From Vreelandella neptunia (lineage in GTDB: Bacteria; Pseudomonadota; Gammaproteobacteria; Pseudomonadales; Halomonadaceae): a DNA stretch of 64,000 bases. The number at the start of each line of letters is the position of its first letter. The stretch's first letter is position 1. Position numbers and translations under genes: made by a program. The stretch lies in NCBI RefSeq assembly GCF_034479615.1, contig NZ_CP140255.1:4464001-4528000 (forward strand), read 5' to 3'. The notes beneath the pieces were generated by a model, which was not told the origin of the DNA, ran no database searches, and saw only the letters and a program-made list of their open reading frames with translations. Below, in pieces: positions 1 to 8,444 of the stretch.

Positions 1-277
1 TGGGCTCCCAATAGTAGAGGCGTGGGCGCGGTTTATCGCGGGTCGCGACATTAGCGCAAAGTTGCTTGGCTTTTATCGTGCGGTCACCGCCAATTTCTGC
101 CGCCACCTGGGCAATCAGCTTCTCTTCGGTGGCGTAATTGGGGTTCTGCTGTTTCTCCGCCATCGCTTCTGGGTAGCGATCAAGAAATTCCAGTGCCAGC
201 TCCCGCGCCGTAAACTTCTGCTCTGGGCGGGCTTTAAGTGTCTCGATAATCATTTGAGCGCGGGTGGGCTGACTCAT
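1..277 (-). CDS. N-terminus of an unidentified protein in the hsd operon (partial, runs off left edge)
   Basis: The reverse strand opens an ATG at 277 that overlaps the hsdS stop by four bases (ATGA), so the two are translationally coupled. The 92 visible residues begin MSQPTRAQMIIETLKARPEQ and continue without a stop to the window edge. The first part looks like a small winged-helix-type domain (helix-rich, FTARELALEFL), followed by a basic stretch ending RPRLYYW. I do not recognise a nuclease or helicase motif in what is visible. By position it could be an accessory of the type I restriction system or the start of an unusual hsdR. Function is left open. Confidence 0.7.
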   Translation of the reverse strand, partial: MSQPTRAQMIIETLKARPEQKFTARELALEFLDRYPEAMAEKQQNPNYATEEKLIAQVAAEIGGDRTIKAKQLCANVATRDKPRPRLYYWEP

Positions 278-1653
278 GCGAATTCGGTCTCCAGGGCGGT
301 ATCAACAGCAGCTTCGGCCTCCGGCAGTTTGAGTTCGCCGGAGAGAAGTTTGGGGAGCAAGGTATCGCGGAGCTGGGTTAGCTCTTCACTTTCTAAACGA
401 CTACTCAACATTTTCTCAATCAGAGGTCTTATGGATTCGCCTGCTTTACTTATCAACTGTTCCTCTGGAACCAAGCAAAATGCTTCCGCAAGGTGCTGTC
501 GTTTTATATGCCCCATAGTTACTGCTTTATCAGCAGCGATCCTTTGAAAAAGCTCTAGATGCCGTTGAGTCCAAAGAAAATAAAACCATTTCGGATATTG
601 ATCAGACGTCACCTTAAATAGATGCTGATTGAGAGCCGCTTTGCCACCACTCCATATATCAATCATCAAAGTTCCCGACCAAGAAAAAACAACATCACCA
701 TTATGAACAATACACTCAGGCTTTATATTTACTGAAGCTTTCTCAACGCCATCTGTTTTTCTAGCTCTCAACTGTGCAATCTTTAGGACAGGTAAGAATT
801 CTTCCCCTTCGTTGGGCCTAAATTTTTGTAAAGCCAAGCCGTTCTGGTAGCGTGCGACCTGATCCAAGGGCTTTATTGTCCACCCCGCTGGTACCCAACC
901 CAGCACCTCATCCTCCTCAAACCTATCTGGAAATAGTCGCCGTGTCTCAGCCGGCAAACGTGCGGGAGCCTTTTCACTGCCTGCTGCCCACATCGCCTTC
1001 CGACGCGCGGCGCGCTTGGCTAGCGGTTCGGGGATGGGGTTGCCCACTTCCAGCGCGTTATCGATTACCGGATCGAAATCGACGAACCAGCTTTTGAAAA
1101 TGGCCTGGGCCATCTGTTCGAGGGTTTGGTTGATTTGGGTGTTGAGGGTTATTTTTTTAGCAATATATGAAAGGATATCTGCTATTTCACTTTCACACTC
1201 GTGACGAGGTATTTTTAGGTCTTTAAGAACAGGAATGCGCACGTTACTGACAGTAGTGCCCGTTCCTTCATTCCACGATATCTGACTCTGAACATATTTT
1301 GATTGCAACGCCCAAAACAAATACCGCGAATCAACCTCCGGTTTTGCGCGAAGCAACACTTGTCTTTGTCCGAGACAGCACTTCAAATTTTCAGAGATCA
1401 AACATACTTCGCCCATAGGGGCTTCTCGAGTAAAGACTATATCACCAGCGCGCGGCAAAGCACGCCTAACTCTTGAACGAAAATGTTCTTCATCGGTGAA
1501 ACTAGGATTACTTAGATCAAGCTCGCCGTTACGGATATTTTGATTACGAAGGACGATTATTCCAGTATCAGTCCACTTTGGAGTTGAATGAGGGCAATCA
1601 ATAACTAGCTCGCACATGTCCTCCAGTCGGTCATACGCTACCTCACAGCTCAT
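274..1653 (-). CDS. hsdS: Type I restriction-modification specificity subunit HsdS
   Basis: 459 residues, the usual HsdS length. It selects the DNA target for the HsdM methylase and the HsdR nuclease. Two variable target-recognition domains (roughly residues 1-150 and 250-400) are each followed by a conserved helical spacer. The first spacer contains LNTQINQTLEQMAQAIFKSW near residues 170-190; the second contains LRDTLLPKLLSGEL near the C-terminus. The two repeats mirror each other, as expected. The start lies inside the end of hsdM (11-base overlap) and the stop overlaps the next gene by four bases, so this is one operon. The recognition-domain DNA is visibly more AT-rich than the spacer DNA and the neighbours, which suggests exchanged domains. 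Confidence 0.93.
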   Translation of the reverse strand: MSCEVAYDRLEDMCELVIDCPHSTPKWTDTGIIVLRNQNIRNGELDLSNPSFTDEEHFRSRVRRALPRAGDIVFTREAPMGEVCLISENLKCCLGQRQVLLRAKPEVDSRYLFWALQSKYVQSQISWNEGTGTTVSNVRIPVLKDLKIPRHECESEIADILSYIAKKITLNTQINQTLEQMAQAIFKSWFVDFDPVIDNALEVGNPIPEPLAKRAARRKAMWAAGSEKAPARLPAETRRLFPDRFEEDEVLGWVPAGWTIKPLDQVARYQNGLALQKFRPNEGEEFLPVLKIAQLRARKTDGVEKASVNIKPECIVHNGDVVFSWSGTLMIDIWSGGKAALNQHLFKVTSDQYPKWFYFLWTQRHLELFQRIAADKAVTMGHIKRQHLAEAFCLVPEEQLISKAGESIRPLIEKMLSSRLESEELTQLRDTLLPKLLSGELKLPEAEAAVDTALETEFA

Positions 1654-3238
1654 AACCCAGCCCCACCAGATTCTTTCTGATCTGATTCTCTAGCGTCGCC
1701 GATTCGGCAAACTGTTTACTCAGCTGGGTCGTCAATTCGGCCATCTTCGTTTCAAATGGAATTCCGTCATCCTCGACCTCGACAGCACCAACATAACGCC
1801 CGGGAGTGAGCACGAAGTCGTGGCTTTTGATCTCGTCGAAACTCGCGCTCTTGCAGAAGCCGAGAATATCTTCATAGCTTCCCGCCTCCGGCTGGCCGCG
1901 CCAGGCGTGGAAGGTGCGGGCGATGGTGGCGATATCGTCATCGGTCAGGTCTTTCTGTTTACGGCTGATCATAGTGCCCATGTGGCGGGCATCGATGAAG
2001 AGCGTTTCATCCTCGCGGTGGCGATAACCTTTCGGCGTGTTGGCTTTCTTACTGTTGGTAAGAAACCACAGGCAAACCGGAATCTGGGTGGTAAAGAAGA
2101 GCTGGCCCGGCAGCGCAATCATGCACTCGACCAAGTCATCCTCAATCAGTTGCTGGCGGATTTTACCCTCGCCGCTGGTGTTCGAACTCATCGAGCCGTT
2201 GGCCATCACGAAGCCCGCTGCGCCTTGGTGGCTGAGCTTGGAGAGCATGTGCAAAATCCAGGCGTAGTTGGCGTTGCCGGTGGGCGGCACATCATAGTCA
2301 GCCCAACGCGGGTCGTCGGTCAGCTCGGCGGGCGCACGCCATTGGCTCTGGTTGAAAGGCGGATTGGCCAAGATGAAATCAGCCTTCAAGTCCGGGTGCT
2401 GGTCACGAAAGAAGCTGTCTGCCGCGGTTTCGCCCAGGTTGCCCGAAATACCGCGAATCGCCAGGTTCATCTTGGCCAGCTTGCGGGTGGTGTTGGCGTA
2501 CTCCTGCCCGTAAATCGAAATTTCCCGGCGGCTACCTTCATGGGCCTCGATAAACTTGAGCGACTGCACGAACATGCCACCCGATCCGCAGCAGGGGTCA
2601 TAAATCTTGCCCTGATAAGGTTCGAGCATCTCCACCAGCAGCGTCACTACACTTTTGGGCGTGTAGTACTCGCCGCCTCTCTGGCCTTCATTAGAGGCAA
2701 ATTTACCTAGAAAATACTCGTAGACCCGGCCGACGATATCTTCCTCGCTCTGACCCTGCTCTTCGGTCACCGTGTCGATGTCGTTGATGGTGTCGATCAA
2801 CGAGCCGAGTTTGCCAGCGCTCAGATCGAGCCGAGAGAAGTAGTTGTCCGGCAAGGCACCGGCCAGCGAGGCGTTGTTCTTCTCCACCGTGCTCATGGCG
2901 GTGTCGATCACCAGGGCCAGGTTGTCCTGCTTGGCGTGTTTTTGAATGTGGCTCCAGCGCGCCTCTTCCGGCAGGTAGAAGACGTTATCCTTGGCGTAGA
3001 AATCCACCATGTCGACGTATTCAGCGCCAAACTCTTGCACGATTTTCTTCTGCTGCTGCACAAACTTGTCGCTGATGAACTTCAAAAAGATCAGGCTCAA
3101 TACCACGTGCTTGTATTCGGCCGATTCCACGCTGCCGCGAAGCTTGTTGGCGCTATCCCAAAGGGATTCTTCGAAGCCTTTAACGGCCCCTTTTTTTGCC
3201 TGCGCTTTTGCCATTTTGATCTCTGCCTTACTCAACAT
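1643..3238 (-). CDS. hsdM: Type I restriction-modification methyltransferase subunit HsdM
   Basis: 531 residues. It is an N6-adenine DNA methyltransferase acting with HsdS. An N-terminal HsdM_N helical domain (about residues 20-150) precedes the catalytic domain. SAM-binding motif I is DPCCGSGGM (about 215), and catalytic motif IV is the NPPF in ILANPPFNQS (about 290). Both are intact. hsdM comes first in the operon, followed by hsdS and a third gene. The start is uncertain: ATG at 3238 has no clear ribosome-binding site, while ATG at 3214 (MAKAQAKKG) has a GAG six bases upstream and is a good alternative. A small CGGCG/CGCCG inverted repeat (3244-3257) lies just upstream. Confidence 0.94.
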   Translation of the reverse strand: MLSKAEIKMAKAQAKKGAVKGFEESLWDSANKLRGSVESAEYKHVVLSLIFLKFISDKFVQQQKKIVQEFGAEYVDMVDFYAKDNVFYLPEEARWSHIQKHAKQDNLALVIDTAMSTVEKNNASLAGALPDNYFSRLDLSAGKLGSLIDTINDIDTVTEEQGQSEEDIVGRVYEYFLGKFASNEGQRGGEYYTPKSVVTLLVEMLEPYQGKIYDPCCGSGGMFVQSLKFIEAHEGSRREISIYGQEYANTTRKLAKMNLAIRGISGNLGETAADSFFRDQHPDLKADFILANPPFNQSQWRAPAELTDDPRWADYDVPPTGNANYAWILHMLSKLSHQGAAGFVMANGSMSSNTSGEGKIRQQLIEDDLVECMIALPGQLFFTTQIPVCLWFLTNSKKANTPKGYRHREDETLFIDARHMGTMISRKQKDLTDDDIATIARTFHAWRGQPEAGSYEDILGFCKSASFDEIKSHDFVLTPGRYVGAVEVEDDGIPFETKMAELTTQLSKQFAESATLENQIRKNLVGLGYEL

Positions 3239-3338
3239 GAACCCGGCGTAAACGCCGAAAAAATGTAAAGGAGTATAGCGAATACCCGCCTGCCCTCGGT
3301 AGGGCTATTCCTAGAACGATTTCATTACCGCTCATCGC

Positions 3339-3375
3339 TTGACGTTTGCTTGCATACTCGGTATATCAATTGATA
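3339..3375 (+). promoter_or_regulatory. Promoter of the Xre/RES operon with an overlapping palindrome
   Basis: TTGACG (3339-3344) and TATATC (3362-3367) are separated by 17 bases, a good sigma-70 match, 40 bases upstream of the antitoxin start. A perfect 12-base palindrome, TATCAATTGATA (3364-3375), overlaps the -10 box. Xre-type antitoxins usually repress their own operon, so this is the likely operator (inference). Confidence 0.6.
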
Positions 3376-3379
3376 CATC

Positions 3380-3393
3380 CTTGAACTATCAAG
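3380..3393. promoter_or_regulatory. Second inverted repeat in the Xre/RES leader
   Basis: CTTGA-ACTA-TCAAG lies between the promoter and the antitoxin start. Its TCAA/TTGA core resembles the neighbouring palindrome at 3364-3375, so it may be a second operator half for the antitoxin. Confidence 0.4.
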
Positions 3394-3406
3394 CGAGCAT
3401 GGCGTC

Positions 3407-3856
3407 ATGGATATTCACTTCTCCCAATATCAACCCACCAAAGCCGTGGCCTCCGGCTTCTGGCAACAGATTGGCCTGCCTGCCCGTGGCCGAAAGCTGC
3501 ATGAGTTATTGCATGAAGGCGTGGAGTACCGGGTTTACCCCCGGCTAGCCAAGGTATCAGGTATCGAGCAGAAGGCGCTGGCTGGCTATGTCGATATCCC
3601 CCCGGCCACGCTCAGCCGTCGCGCCAAATCGGGCCGCTTCAAGATGGCGGAAAGTGACCGGCTGTATCGCTTTGCTGAGCTTTTCAAGGCGGCGCTGGAT
3701 CTATTCGAGGGTGACGCTGAAAGTGCTCGCGCCTGGCTGCTCAAACCCAATGCCGGGCTAGGCGGGCGGCGCCCCGTCGAAATGAGCGCCACATCGGCAG
3801 AGTATCAAACGGTGTTGAACCTGATCGGACGGCTGGAGCACGGGGTCTCGGTATGA
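3407..3856 (+). CDS. Xre/MbcA/ParS-type antitoxin
   Basis: 149 residues, the typical length for antitoxins paired with RES toxins. An Xre-like helix-turn-helix lies near residues 50-85 (KALAGYVDIPPATLSRRAKS). The C-terminal toxin-binding domain (formerly DUF2384) lies near 95-147 and shows the family pattern WLLKPNAGLGGRRP. It should neutralise the RES toxin by direct binding and repress the operon. The stop overlaps the toxin start by four bases (ATGA). It is transcribed divergently from the type I restriction genes, so the two systems form a small defence or stability cluster. The start is fixed by the only suitable ATG after the promoter at 3339-3367. Confidence 0.9.
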   Translation: MDIHFSQYQPTKAVASGFWQQIGLPARGRKLHELLHEGVEYRVYPRLAKVSGIEQKALAGYVDIPPATLSRRAKSGRFKMAESDRLYRFAELFKAALDLFEGDAESARAWLLKPNAGLGGRRPVEMSATSAEYQTVLNLIGRLEHGVSV

Positions 3857-4317
3857 ACGAGGTCACCGCCTATCGACTGGTTAAGCGTAAGTTTCAGGAA
3901 ACAGCGTTTGATGGCGAAGGCGCACGGCTTTACGGTGGGCGCTGGAACAGTCCCGGTAACGCCTGTGTGTATGTGGCAAGCTCCGAGTCGTTGGCGCTGC
4001 TGGAAATCATGGTGCATCTGGAGAGCTATCGGCTGCTCAACGCCTATGCGCTACTGCGTTTGACGCTGCCAGCAGAGAGTATTTTAAGCGTTGGCGAAGA
4101 AGATCTACCGGAAAACTGGCAGGAAGCCCCAGCGCCCGCAGAGACTGCTGAACTTGGCGATGGCTGGTTGGCATCCAAGCAAAGCCTGGCACTGGCAGTG
4201 CCGAGCGTGGTCGTGCCGAGAGAGCTCAACTACATGCTCAATCCGGCGGATCCTTTATTCGATCAAATCGTCACGACGGCCGAGGCACTGCCATTTCAAC
4301 CCGATCCAAGACTTTGA
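3853..4317 (+). CDS. RES-domain toxin (NAD+-degrading family)
   Basis: 154 residues, nearly all RES domain. Characterised RES toxins (for example MbcT) deplete cellular NAD+. Visible family features are the N-terminal YRLVKRKF, the Arg-containing GGRWN segment near residue 30, the Glu in LALLEIMVHL near residue 52, and a Ser in VPSVVVP near residue 116. These correspond to the Arg-Glu-Ser set that names the family. It is coupled to its antitoxin by an ATGA overlap. The gene looks intact. The stop codon sits exactly at the first base pairs of a 26-bp repeat (4317-4342) that recurs at the end of urtE. Confidence 0.9.
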   Translation: MNEVTAYRLVKRKFQETAFDGEGARLYGGRWNSPGNACVYVASSESLALLEIMVHLESYRLLNAYALLRLTLPAESILSVGEEDLPENWQEAPAPAETAELGDGWLASKQSLALAVPSVVVPRELNYMLNPADPLFDQIVTTAEALPFQPDPRL

Positions 4318-4342
4318 ACCGGGAGTGGATAACTTAAACCGT
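4317..4342. repeat. 26-bp direct repeat, left copy
   Basis: AACCGGGAGTGGATAACTTA continuing to AAACCGT matches 8445-8470 at 25 of 26 positions in the same orientation. It starts at the RES stop codon. The two copies bracket the whole metal-transport operon. It contains a near-match to a DnaA box (AGTGGATAA). Confidence 0.85.
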
Positions 4343-4559
4343 TCTTAGCAGACTTCAACGGCGCGTTAGTAGCCCGTCTTACGTTTATTCCCGCAATACT
4401 CAAATACCCTTTTCAGCCCACCTCAGCGCCTTTTATCCGCTTGACATTGCATGGATAGCGTCACAAACTTAGCCAAGGCTATACTTCTTTCCCTAGGACA
4501 ATCAGTTTACACAAAGCAACTTCAACCCATCTACCTCATGACGAGTCTGGAGCTAAATA

Positions 4560-5528
4560 ATGGCAACAAAATATGCCGTGATTCTATTGGGAACGCTGCC
4601 TTTTAGTGCGTTGGCAACTGCCGATGAAACGCCCTTAAACGTGGTGGCAACGATTGGGATGATTGCCGATGTAGCGCAGGAAGTAGGCGGCGAATGCGTT
4701 AATGTGGAAGCCATGATGGGCCCCGGCGTAGACCCCCATCTCTATCAGGCAAGCGCTAGCGACGTGGCCTTGCTGCGGGGCGCCGAACACATTCTCTATT
4801 CAGGCTACTCATTGGAAGGACAGCTGGGGAGTGTGCTGGAGAATTTCTCGGCACGAACACCTACGCTTGCCGTGGCGCCCGCTTCCATTGATCCGGCGTC
4901 GTTGATCACCGCTCAGGATGTCTACGGGGTCGACCCTCACCTGTGGATGGATGTCTCTTTATGGACCCAAACACTGCCCACCCTGAGCGATGCATTGAGC
5001 GAAGCGCGCCCTGAGTGCGCCACGACGATTGAAACCAATACCGAGCGTTATCAAGCTCAGTTGCTAGCCCTGCATGAGTGGGTTAAAGAGAGCATTGCCA
5101 GCATCCCCGAAGAGCAGCGTATTCTTGTCACTGCCCACGACGCTTTCAGCTACTTTGGCCGTGCCTATGACATTGAGGTGGAAGGGATTCAGGGCATCAG
5201 TACCGAAACCGAAACCGGGATCGCCGATATTCGCAGCATGGCGGATAGCGTCGTTGCACATAACGTGCCTGCGGTATTTATCGAGAGCACGATCAACCCG
5301 CGCACCATTCAGGCAGTGATCGATGCTGCAAGGCAGCGCGGCCATGATGTGACCATCGGCGGCCAGCTTTATTCCGACGCCATGGGCGATGAAGGCACGG
5401 TAGATGGTACCTATATGGGCATGATCTACCGTAATACCCAGCACATTGTCGAGGCGCTAGGCGGTTCCTTGGCGCCGCTGCCAAAGGCACTAGATGACTG
5501 GGCCAGCGAGTGGCAACTCGCTCAATAA
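4560..5528 (+). CDS. Metal ABC transporter substrate-binding protein (TroA/ZnuA family)
   Basis: 322 residues with a signal peptide ending near ALATA (residue 21). It binds Mn2+, Zn2+ or Fe2+ in the periplasm for the permease encoded downstream. The metal ligands of the A-I cluster family can be read: His in VDPHLY (near 58), His in VDPHLWMD (near 122), His in TAHDAF (near 195) and Asp in LYSDAMG (near 268). A His-His-His-Asp set resembles TroA and ZnuA more than the SitA/PsaA set, which has Glu in third place. I cannot settle the metal. It lacks the His-rich loop of many ZnuA proteins. It is the first gene of a four-gene operon. Confidence 0.9.
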   Translation: MATKYAVILLGTLPFSALATADETPLNVVATIGMIADVAQEVGGECVNVEAMMGPGVDPHLYQASASDVALLRGAEHILYSGYSLEGQLGSVLENFSARTPTLAVAPASIDPASLITAQDVYGVDPHLWMDVSLWTQTLPTLSDALSEARPECATTIETNTERYQAQLLALHEWVKESIASIPEEQRILVTAHDAFSYFGRAYDIEVEGIQGISTETETGIADIRSMADSVVAHNVPAVFIESTINPRTIQAVIDAARQRGHDVTIGGQLYSDAMGDEGTVDGTYMGMIYRNTQHIVEALGGSLAPLPKALDDWASEWQLAQ

Positions 5529-5551
5529 GCATTCTATAAGGCAGTGCATCC

Positions 5552-6334
5552 ATGGCGACATCCGACCTTACAGACACCGCACTGAGCATTAAAAACCTGA
5601 CGGTGAGCTACCATAACCAACCCGTGCTTTGGGATATCGATCTGGATATCCCTGCCGGTGTCATGGCGGGCATTGTCGGCCCTAACGGGGCGGGCAAGAG
5701 CACGTTGATCAAAAGCCTACTGGGGCTGGTGCCGTCGTTGTCAGGCGAGGTGATGGTGCATGGGCGGCCCTACGCCACGCAGCGTAAACGAGTGGGCTAC
5801 GTGCCCCAGCGCTCAAGCGTTGATTGGGATTTTCCCACCACTGCGCTGGATGTGGTCACCATGGGGCTTTACGGGCGCTTGGGTTGGCTCAGAAGACCGG
5901 GGCGAAAAGAGCGCCACGAGGCGCAGGAAGCACTTGAGATGGTCGGTATGAGTGCTTTGGCTGAGCGCCAGATTAGCCAGCTCTCAGGTGGCCAGCAGCA
6001 GCGCGTATTTTTGGCCCGTGCGCTAGTGCAGCAAGCCGATGTGTATTTTCTTGATGAACCCATGGCGGGCGTCGATGCCACCACCGAGCGGGCCATTATC
6101 GATATCCTGCGCCGCCTGCGCGACGCGGGTAAGACGCTGATCGTGGTACACCACGATCTGCAAACGGTGCGCACCTACTTTGACTGGCTACTGCTACTCA
6201 ACGTGCGAGTCATCGCCAGCGGCAAGGCCGAGGAGGTGTTCAAGATCGATCACCTGCGCCAGGCTTACGGCGGCCAAATCGCGCTACTTAATGATAATGA
6301 ATCGTTAATGTTTTCCGCCTCAAAGGTGAAGTAA
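5552..6334 (+). CDS. Metal ABC transporter ATP-binding protein
   Basis: 260 residues. It powers metal uptake with the two permeases that follow. Walker A is GPNGAGKST (about residue 43), the signature is [15 protein letters not shown] (about 145) and Walker B is VYFLDEPMAGVD (about 168). YVPQRSSVDWDFP in the Q-loop region is typical of the MntB/TroB/ZnuC branch. It starts 23 bases after the binding-protein gene and ends three bases before the first permease, so the operon is tight. Confidence 0.93.
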   Translation: MATSDLTDTALSIKNLTVSYHNQPVLWDIDLDIPAGVMAGIVGPNGAGKSTLIKSLLGLVPSLSGEVMVHGRPYATQRKRVGYVPQRSSVDWDFPTTALDVVTMGLYGRLGWLRRPGRKERHEAQEALEMVGMSALAERQISQLSGGQQQRVFLARALVQQADVYFLDEPMAGVDATTERAIIDILRRLRDAGKTLIVVHHDLQTVRTYFDWLLLLNVRVIASGKAEEVFKIDHLRQAYGGQIALLNDNESLMFSASKVK

Positions 6335-6337
6335 CCC

Positions 6338-7444
6338 ATGGTGTGGCTTGAGCTTTTATCTGACTACACCTTTCAGAATGTAGTCATTGGCGCCTCGCTG
6401 CTGGGGCTGATCAGCGGCCCGCTGGGCTGTTTTGCGGTGCTGCGTCGCCAAAGCCTGCTAGGAGACGCGATTTCCCACGCAGCCCTTCCCGGCATCTGTT
6501 TAAGCTTTATCATCACCGGCAGCCGAGATATTGGCGGGATTATTATGGGTTCACTGATCACCGGCTCCGCCGCCGCGCTGATTATGCTGATGCTGACGCG
6601 CTTAAGCCGCCTGAAAACTGACGCAGCCCTAGGAGCCTGCCTGAGTATCTTTTTTGCCGTGGGTATCGTTCTGCTCACTTATATCCAGAGTACCAATAAC
6701 GCCTCCCAGGGCGGTCTTGAGGCCTTTCTTTTCGGCCAGGCCGCCGCGACGCTGCGCTCCGACTTATGGGTGATGGGCAGCATTACGCTGGTCACGCTGC
6801 TACTGCTTGCCGTCTTCTGGAAACAGGCCAAGCTGGTCACCTTTGATGCGGAGTACGCCCGCACGCTCGGCATGCCTATCACCGTGATTGAAGCATCGCT
6901 CACCGCTATGGTGGCGCTAGCGGTCGTCGTCGGCCTGCAGATGGTCGGTGTGATTTTGATGGCCGCCATGATCGTGGCGCCCGCGGCCGCCGCGCGACAG
7001 TGGAGCCGCCACCTGGGCGGCATGCTCACCATTGCCGCAGGCGTCGGTATTGTCAGTGGCGTGTCAGGGGCGACCATTAGCACCCTATCGCGGGGCCTGG
7101 CAACCGGCCCGCTGATTGTCCTTACCGCAACCGCCATCGTGCTGATATCGTTGGCTTTGGCGCCCGGCCGTGGCCTGCTGTGGGGTGTGATAAAGCACTA
7201 TCGCCAGAAGTCAGCGCTGCAGAAACAGCAGCTACTTTATGCGCTATATAAACACTCGGCTGATCCCTCATGCGCCCCCTCAACACTCGGTTCACGCAGG
7301 ATGCTCAACAAGCTTAAGCAGCAAGGCTACCTAACCCGCTCTCCACGCGGTGCCACCCCAAGCGACGACGGCTGGGGGCTAACGGCACAGGGCCAGGCGG
7401 AGGCTAGAAGAGTAATCGCGGCTTTTGAGGAATTAGCATCATGA
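6338..7444 (+). CDS. Metal ABC transporter permease with C-terminal winged-helix extension
   Basis: 368 residues. Residues about 10-285 form an ABC-3 family permease with 8-9 hydrophobic segments (LRRQSLLGDAISHAALPG near residue 35 is a family hallmark). A soluble tail of about 80 residues follows (KHYRQKSALQKQQLL to the end). It resembles a winged-helix domain: helices, LGSRRMLNKLKQQGYL as candidate recognition helix, then a GWGLTAQG wing. Similar tails occur on some MntC/TroC permeases. Its role here, perhaps sensing metal or docking a regulator, is inference. The gene overlaps the next permease by four bases (ATGA). Confidence 0.9.
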   Translation: MVWLELLSDYTFQNVVIGASLLGLISGPLGCFAVLRRQSLLGDAISHAALPGICLSFIITGSRDIGGIIMGSLITGSAAALIMLMLTRLSRLKTDAALGACLSIFFAVGIVLLTYIQSTNNASQGGLEAFLFGQAAATLRSDLWVMGSITLVTLLLLAVFWKQAKLVTFDAEYARTLGMPITVIEASLTAMVALAVVVGLQMVGVILMAAMIVAPAAAARQWSRHLGGMLTIAAGVGIVSGVSGATISTLSRGLATGPLIVLTATAIVLISLALAPGRGLLWGVIKHYRQKSALQKQQLLYALYKHSADPSCAPSTLGSRRMLNKLKQQGYLTRSPRGATPSDDGWGLTAQGQAEARRVIAAFEELAS

Positions 7445-8361
7445 TGGCCGAGCTACTGACCACAACTGCCCTGCCCATTATGCTAGTGGGCGCGATGGTA
7501 GGCATCGCCTCCTCGGCGGTGGGCACCTTTTTAGTGCTGCGCGGCAACAGCATGTTATCCGACGCAATCAGCCATTCGATTGTGTTTGGCATCGTCATCG
7601 TCTGGCTGCTGACCAAGCAACAGAGCGGGCCGGTACAACTGATTGGGGCCGCCCTCACCGGGCTGTTAACCGTGCTGCTCACCGAAGCCTTAGCAAGCAC
7701 CAAACGGGTCAAGCAGGATACCGCTATCGGCCTGGTCTTCCCGGCGCTGTTCTCTATCGGCGTGCTGCTGTTGAATATTTATGCCAATGATGTGCATATC
7801 GACACGCATACTGTGCTGCTCGGTGAGATCGGTTTTGTCTGGCTGGATACAGTCGACATCTTCGGCCTGCCCATCCCCCAGGCGCTGGTATCGATGAGCG
7901 TGATGACGGTGCTCAACTACGCGTTTATCGGACTCTTTTATAAGGAGCTGAAGCTGGCCACCTTCGATCCGGCGCTGGCCAAAACGTTCGGTTTTATGCC
8001 CTCGATTCTTTTCTATGTGCTGCTAATGCTAACAAGCTCCACTGCCGTGGCGGCCTTTGATGCGGTAGGCGCGGTGCTGTTTATCGCCTTTGCCATTGTG
8101 CCCGCCTCCGCCGCCTATTTGCTGACCGACCGGCTGTGGATGATGTTTATCATCGGTGCGCTAATTTCTATCGCCTCGAGTATTTCTGGCTACTACCTCG
8201 CAGTGTATCTCAACGTCTCCATTGGCGGCATGATGGCCGTCATGACCGGTGTATTCCTGATGCTCGCCTTTCTGGCAGGGCCACGCTACGGCGTGATTAC
8301 CCAACGGGTCAAACGCCAACGGGCACGCCAGGCGCCGGTGGAGCCGCCGCCCAGCGTTTGA
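7441..8361 (+). CDS. Metal ABC transporter permease (second subunit)
   Basis: 306 residues, an ABC-3 family membrane protein without the soluble tail of its partner. It has about nine hydrophobic segments and the family segment LRGNSMLSDAISHSIVFG near residue 35. Two different permeases in one operon is the TroCD/MntCD/SitCD arrangement, not the single-permease ZnuABC one. The start overlaps the upstream permease by four bases. A hairpin at 8409-8444 and the right copy of the 26-bp repeat follow. Confidence 0.92.
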   Translation: MMAELLTTTALPIMLVGAMVGIASSAVGTFLVLRGNSMLSDAISHSIVFGIVIVWLLTKQQSGPVQLIGAALTGLLTVLLTEALASTKRVKQDTAIGLVFPALFSIGVLLLNIYANDVHIDTHTVLLGEIGFVWLDTVDIFGLPIPQALVSMSVMTVLNYAFIGLFYKELKLATFDPALAKTFGFMPSILFYVLLMLTSSTAVAAFDAVGAVLFIAFAIVPASAAYLLTDRLWMMFIIGALISIASSISGYYLAVYLNVSIGGMMAVMTGVFLMLAFLAGPRYGVITQRVKRQRARQAPVEPPPSV

Positions 8362-8408
8362 AGCCCAGCTTTTGGAAACAACACCGCTCATCCGCGCGCA
8401 AAAAAGCG

Positions 8409-8444
8409 ACCGCCTTTCGACAGCCGCTTGGCCGGGCAGGCGGT
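8409..8444. terminator. Hairpin after the metal-transport operon
   Basis: ACCGCCT pairs with AGGCGGT across a loop of about 22 bases. It lies between the convergent ends of the metal operon and urtE. There is no U-tract, so it is a weak terminator candidate. Confidence 0.35.

Noticed and set aside
1820-2710. Long plus-strand open frame (296 codons) opposite hsdM
   Set aside because: Antisense to intact methyltransferase motifs; no ribosome-binding site or family resemblance.
4441-4485. TTGACA and TATACT upstream of the metal-binding-protein gene
   Set aside because: The two hexamers are 33 bases apart, too far for one promoter; no metal-regulator box could be read with confidence.
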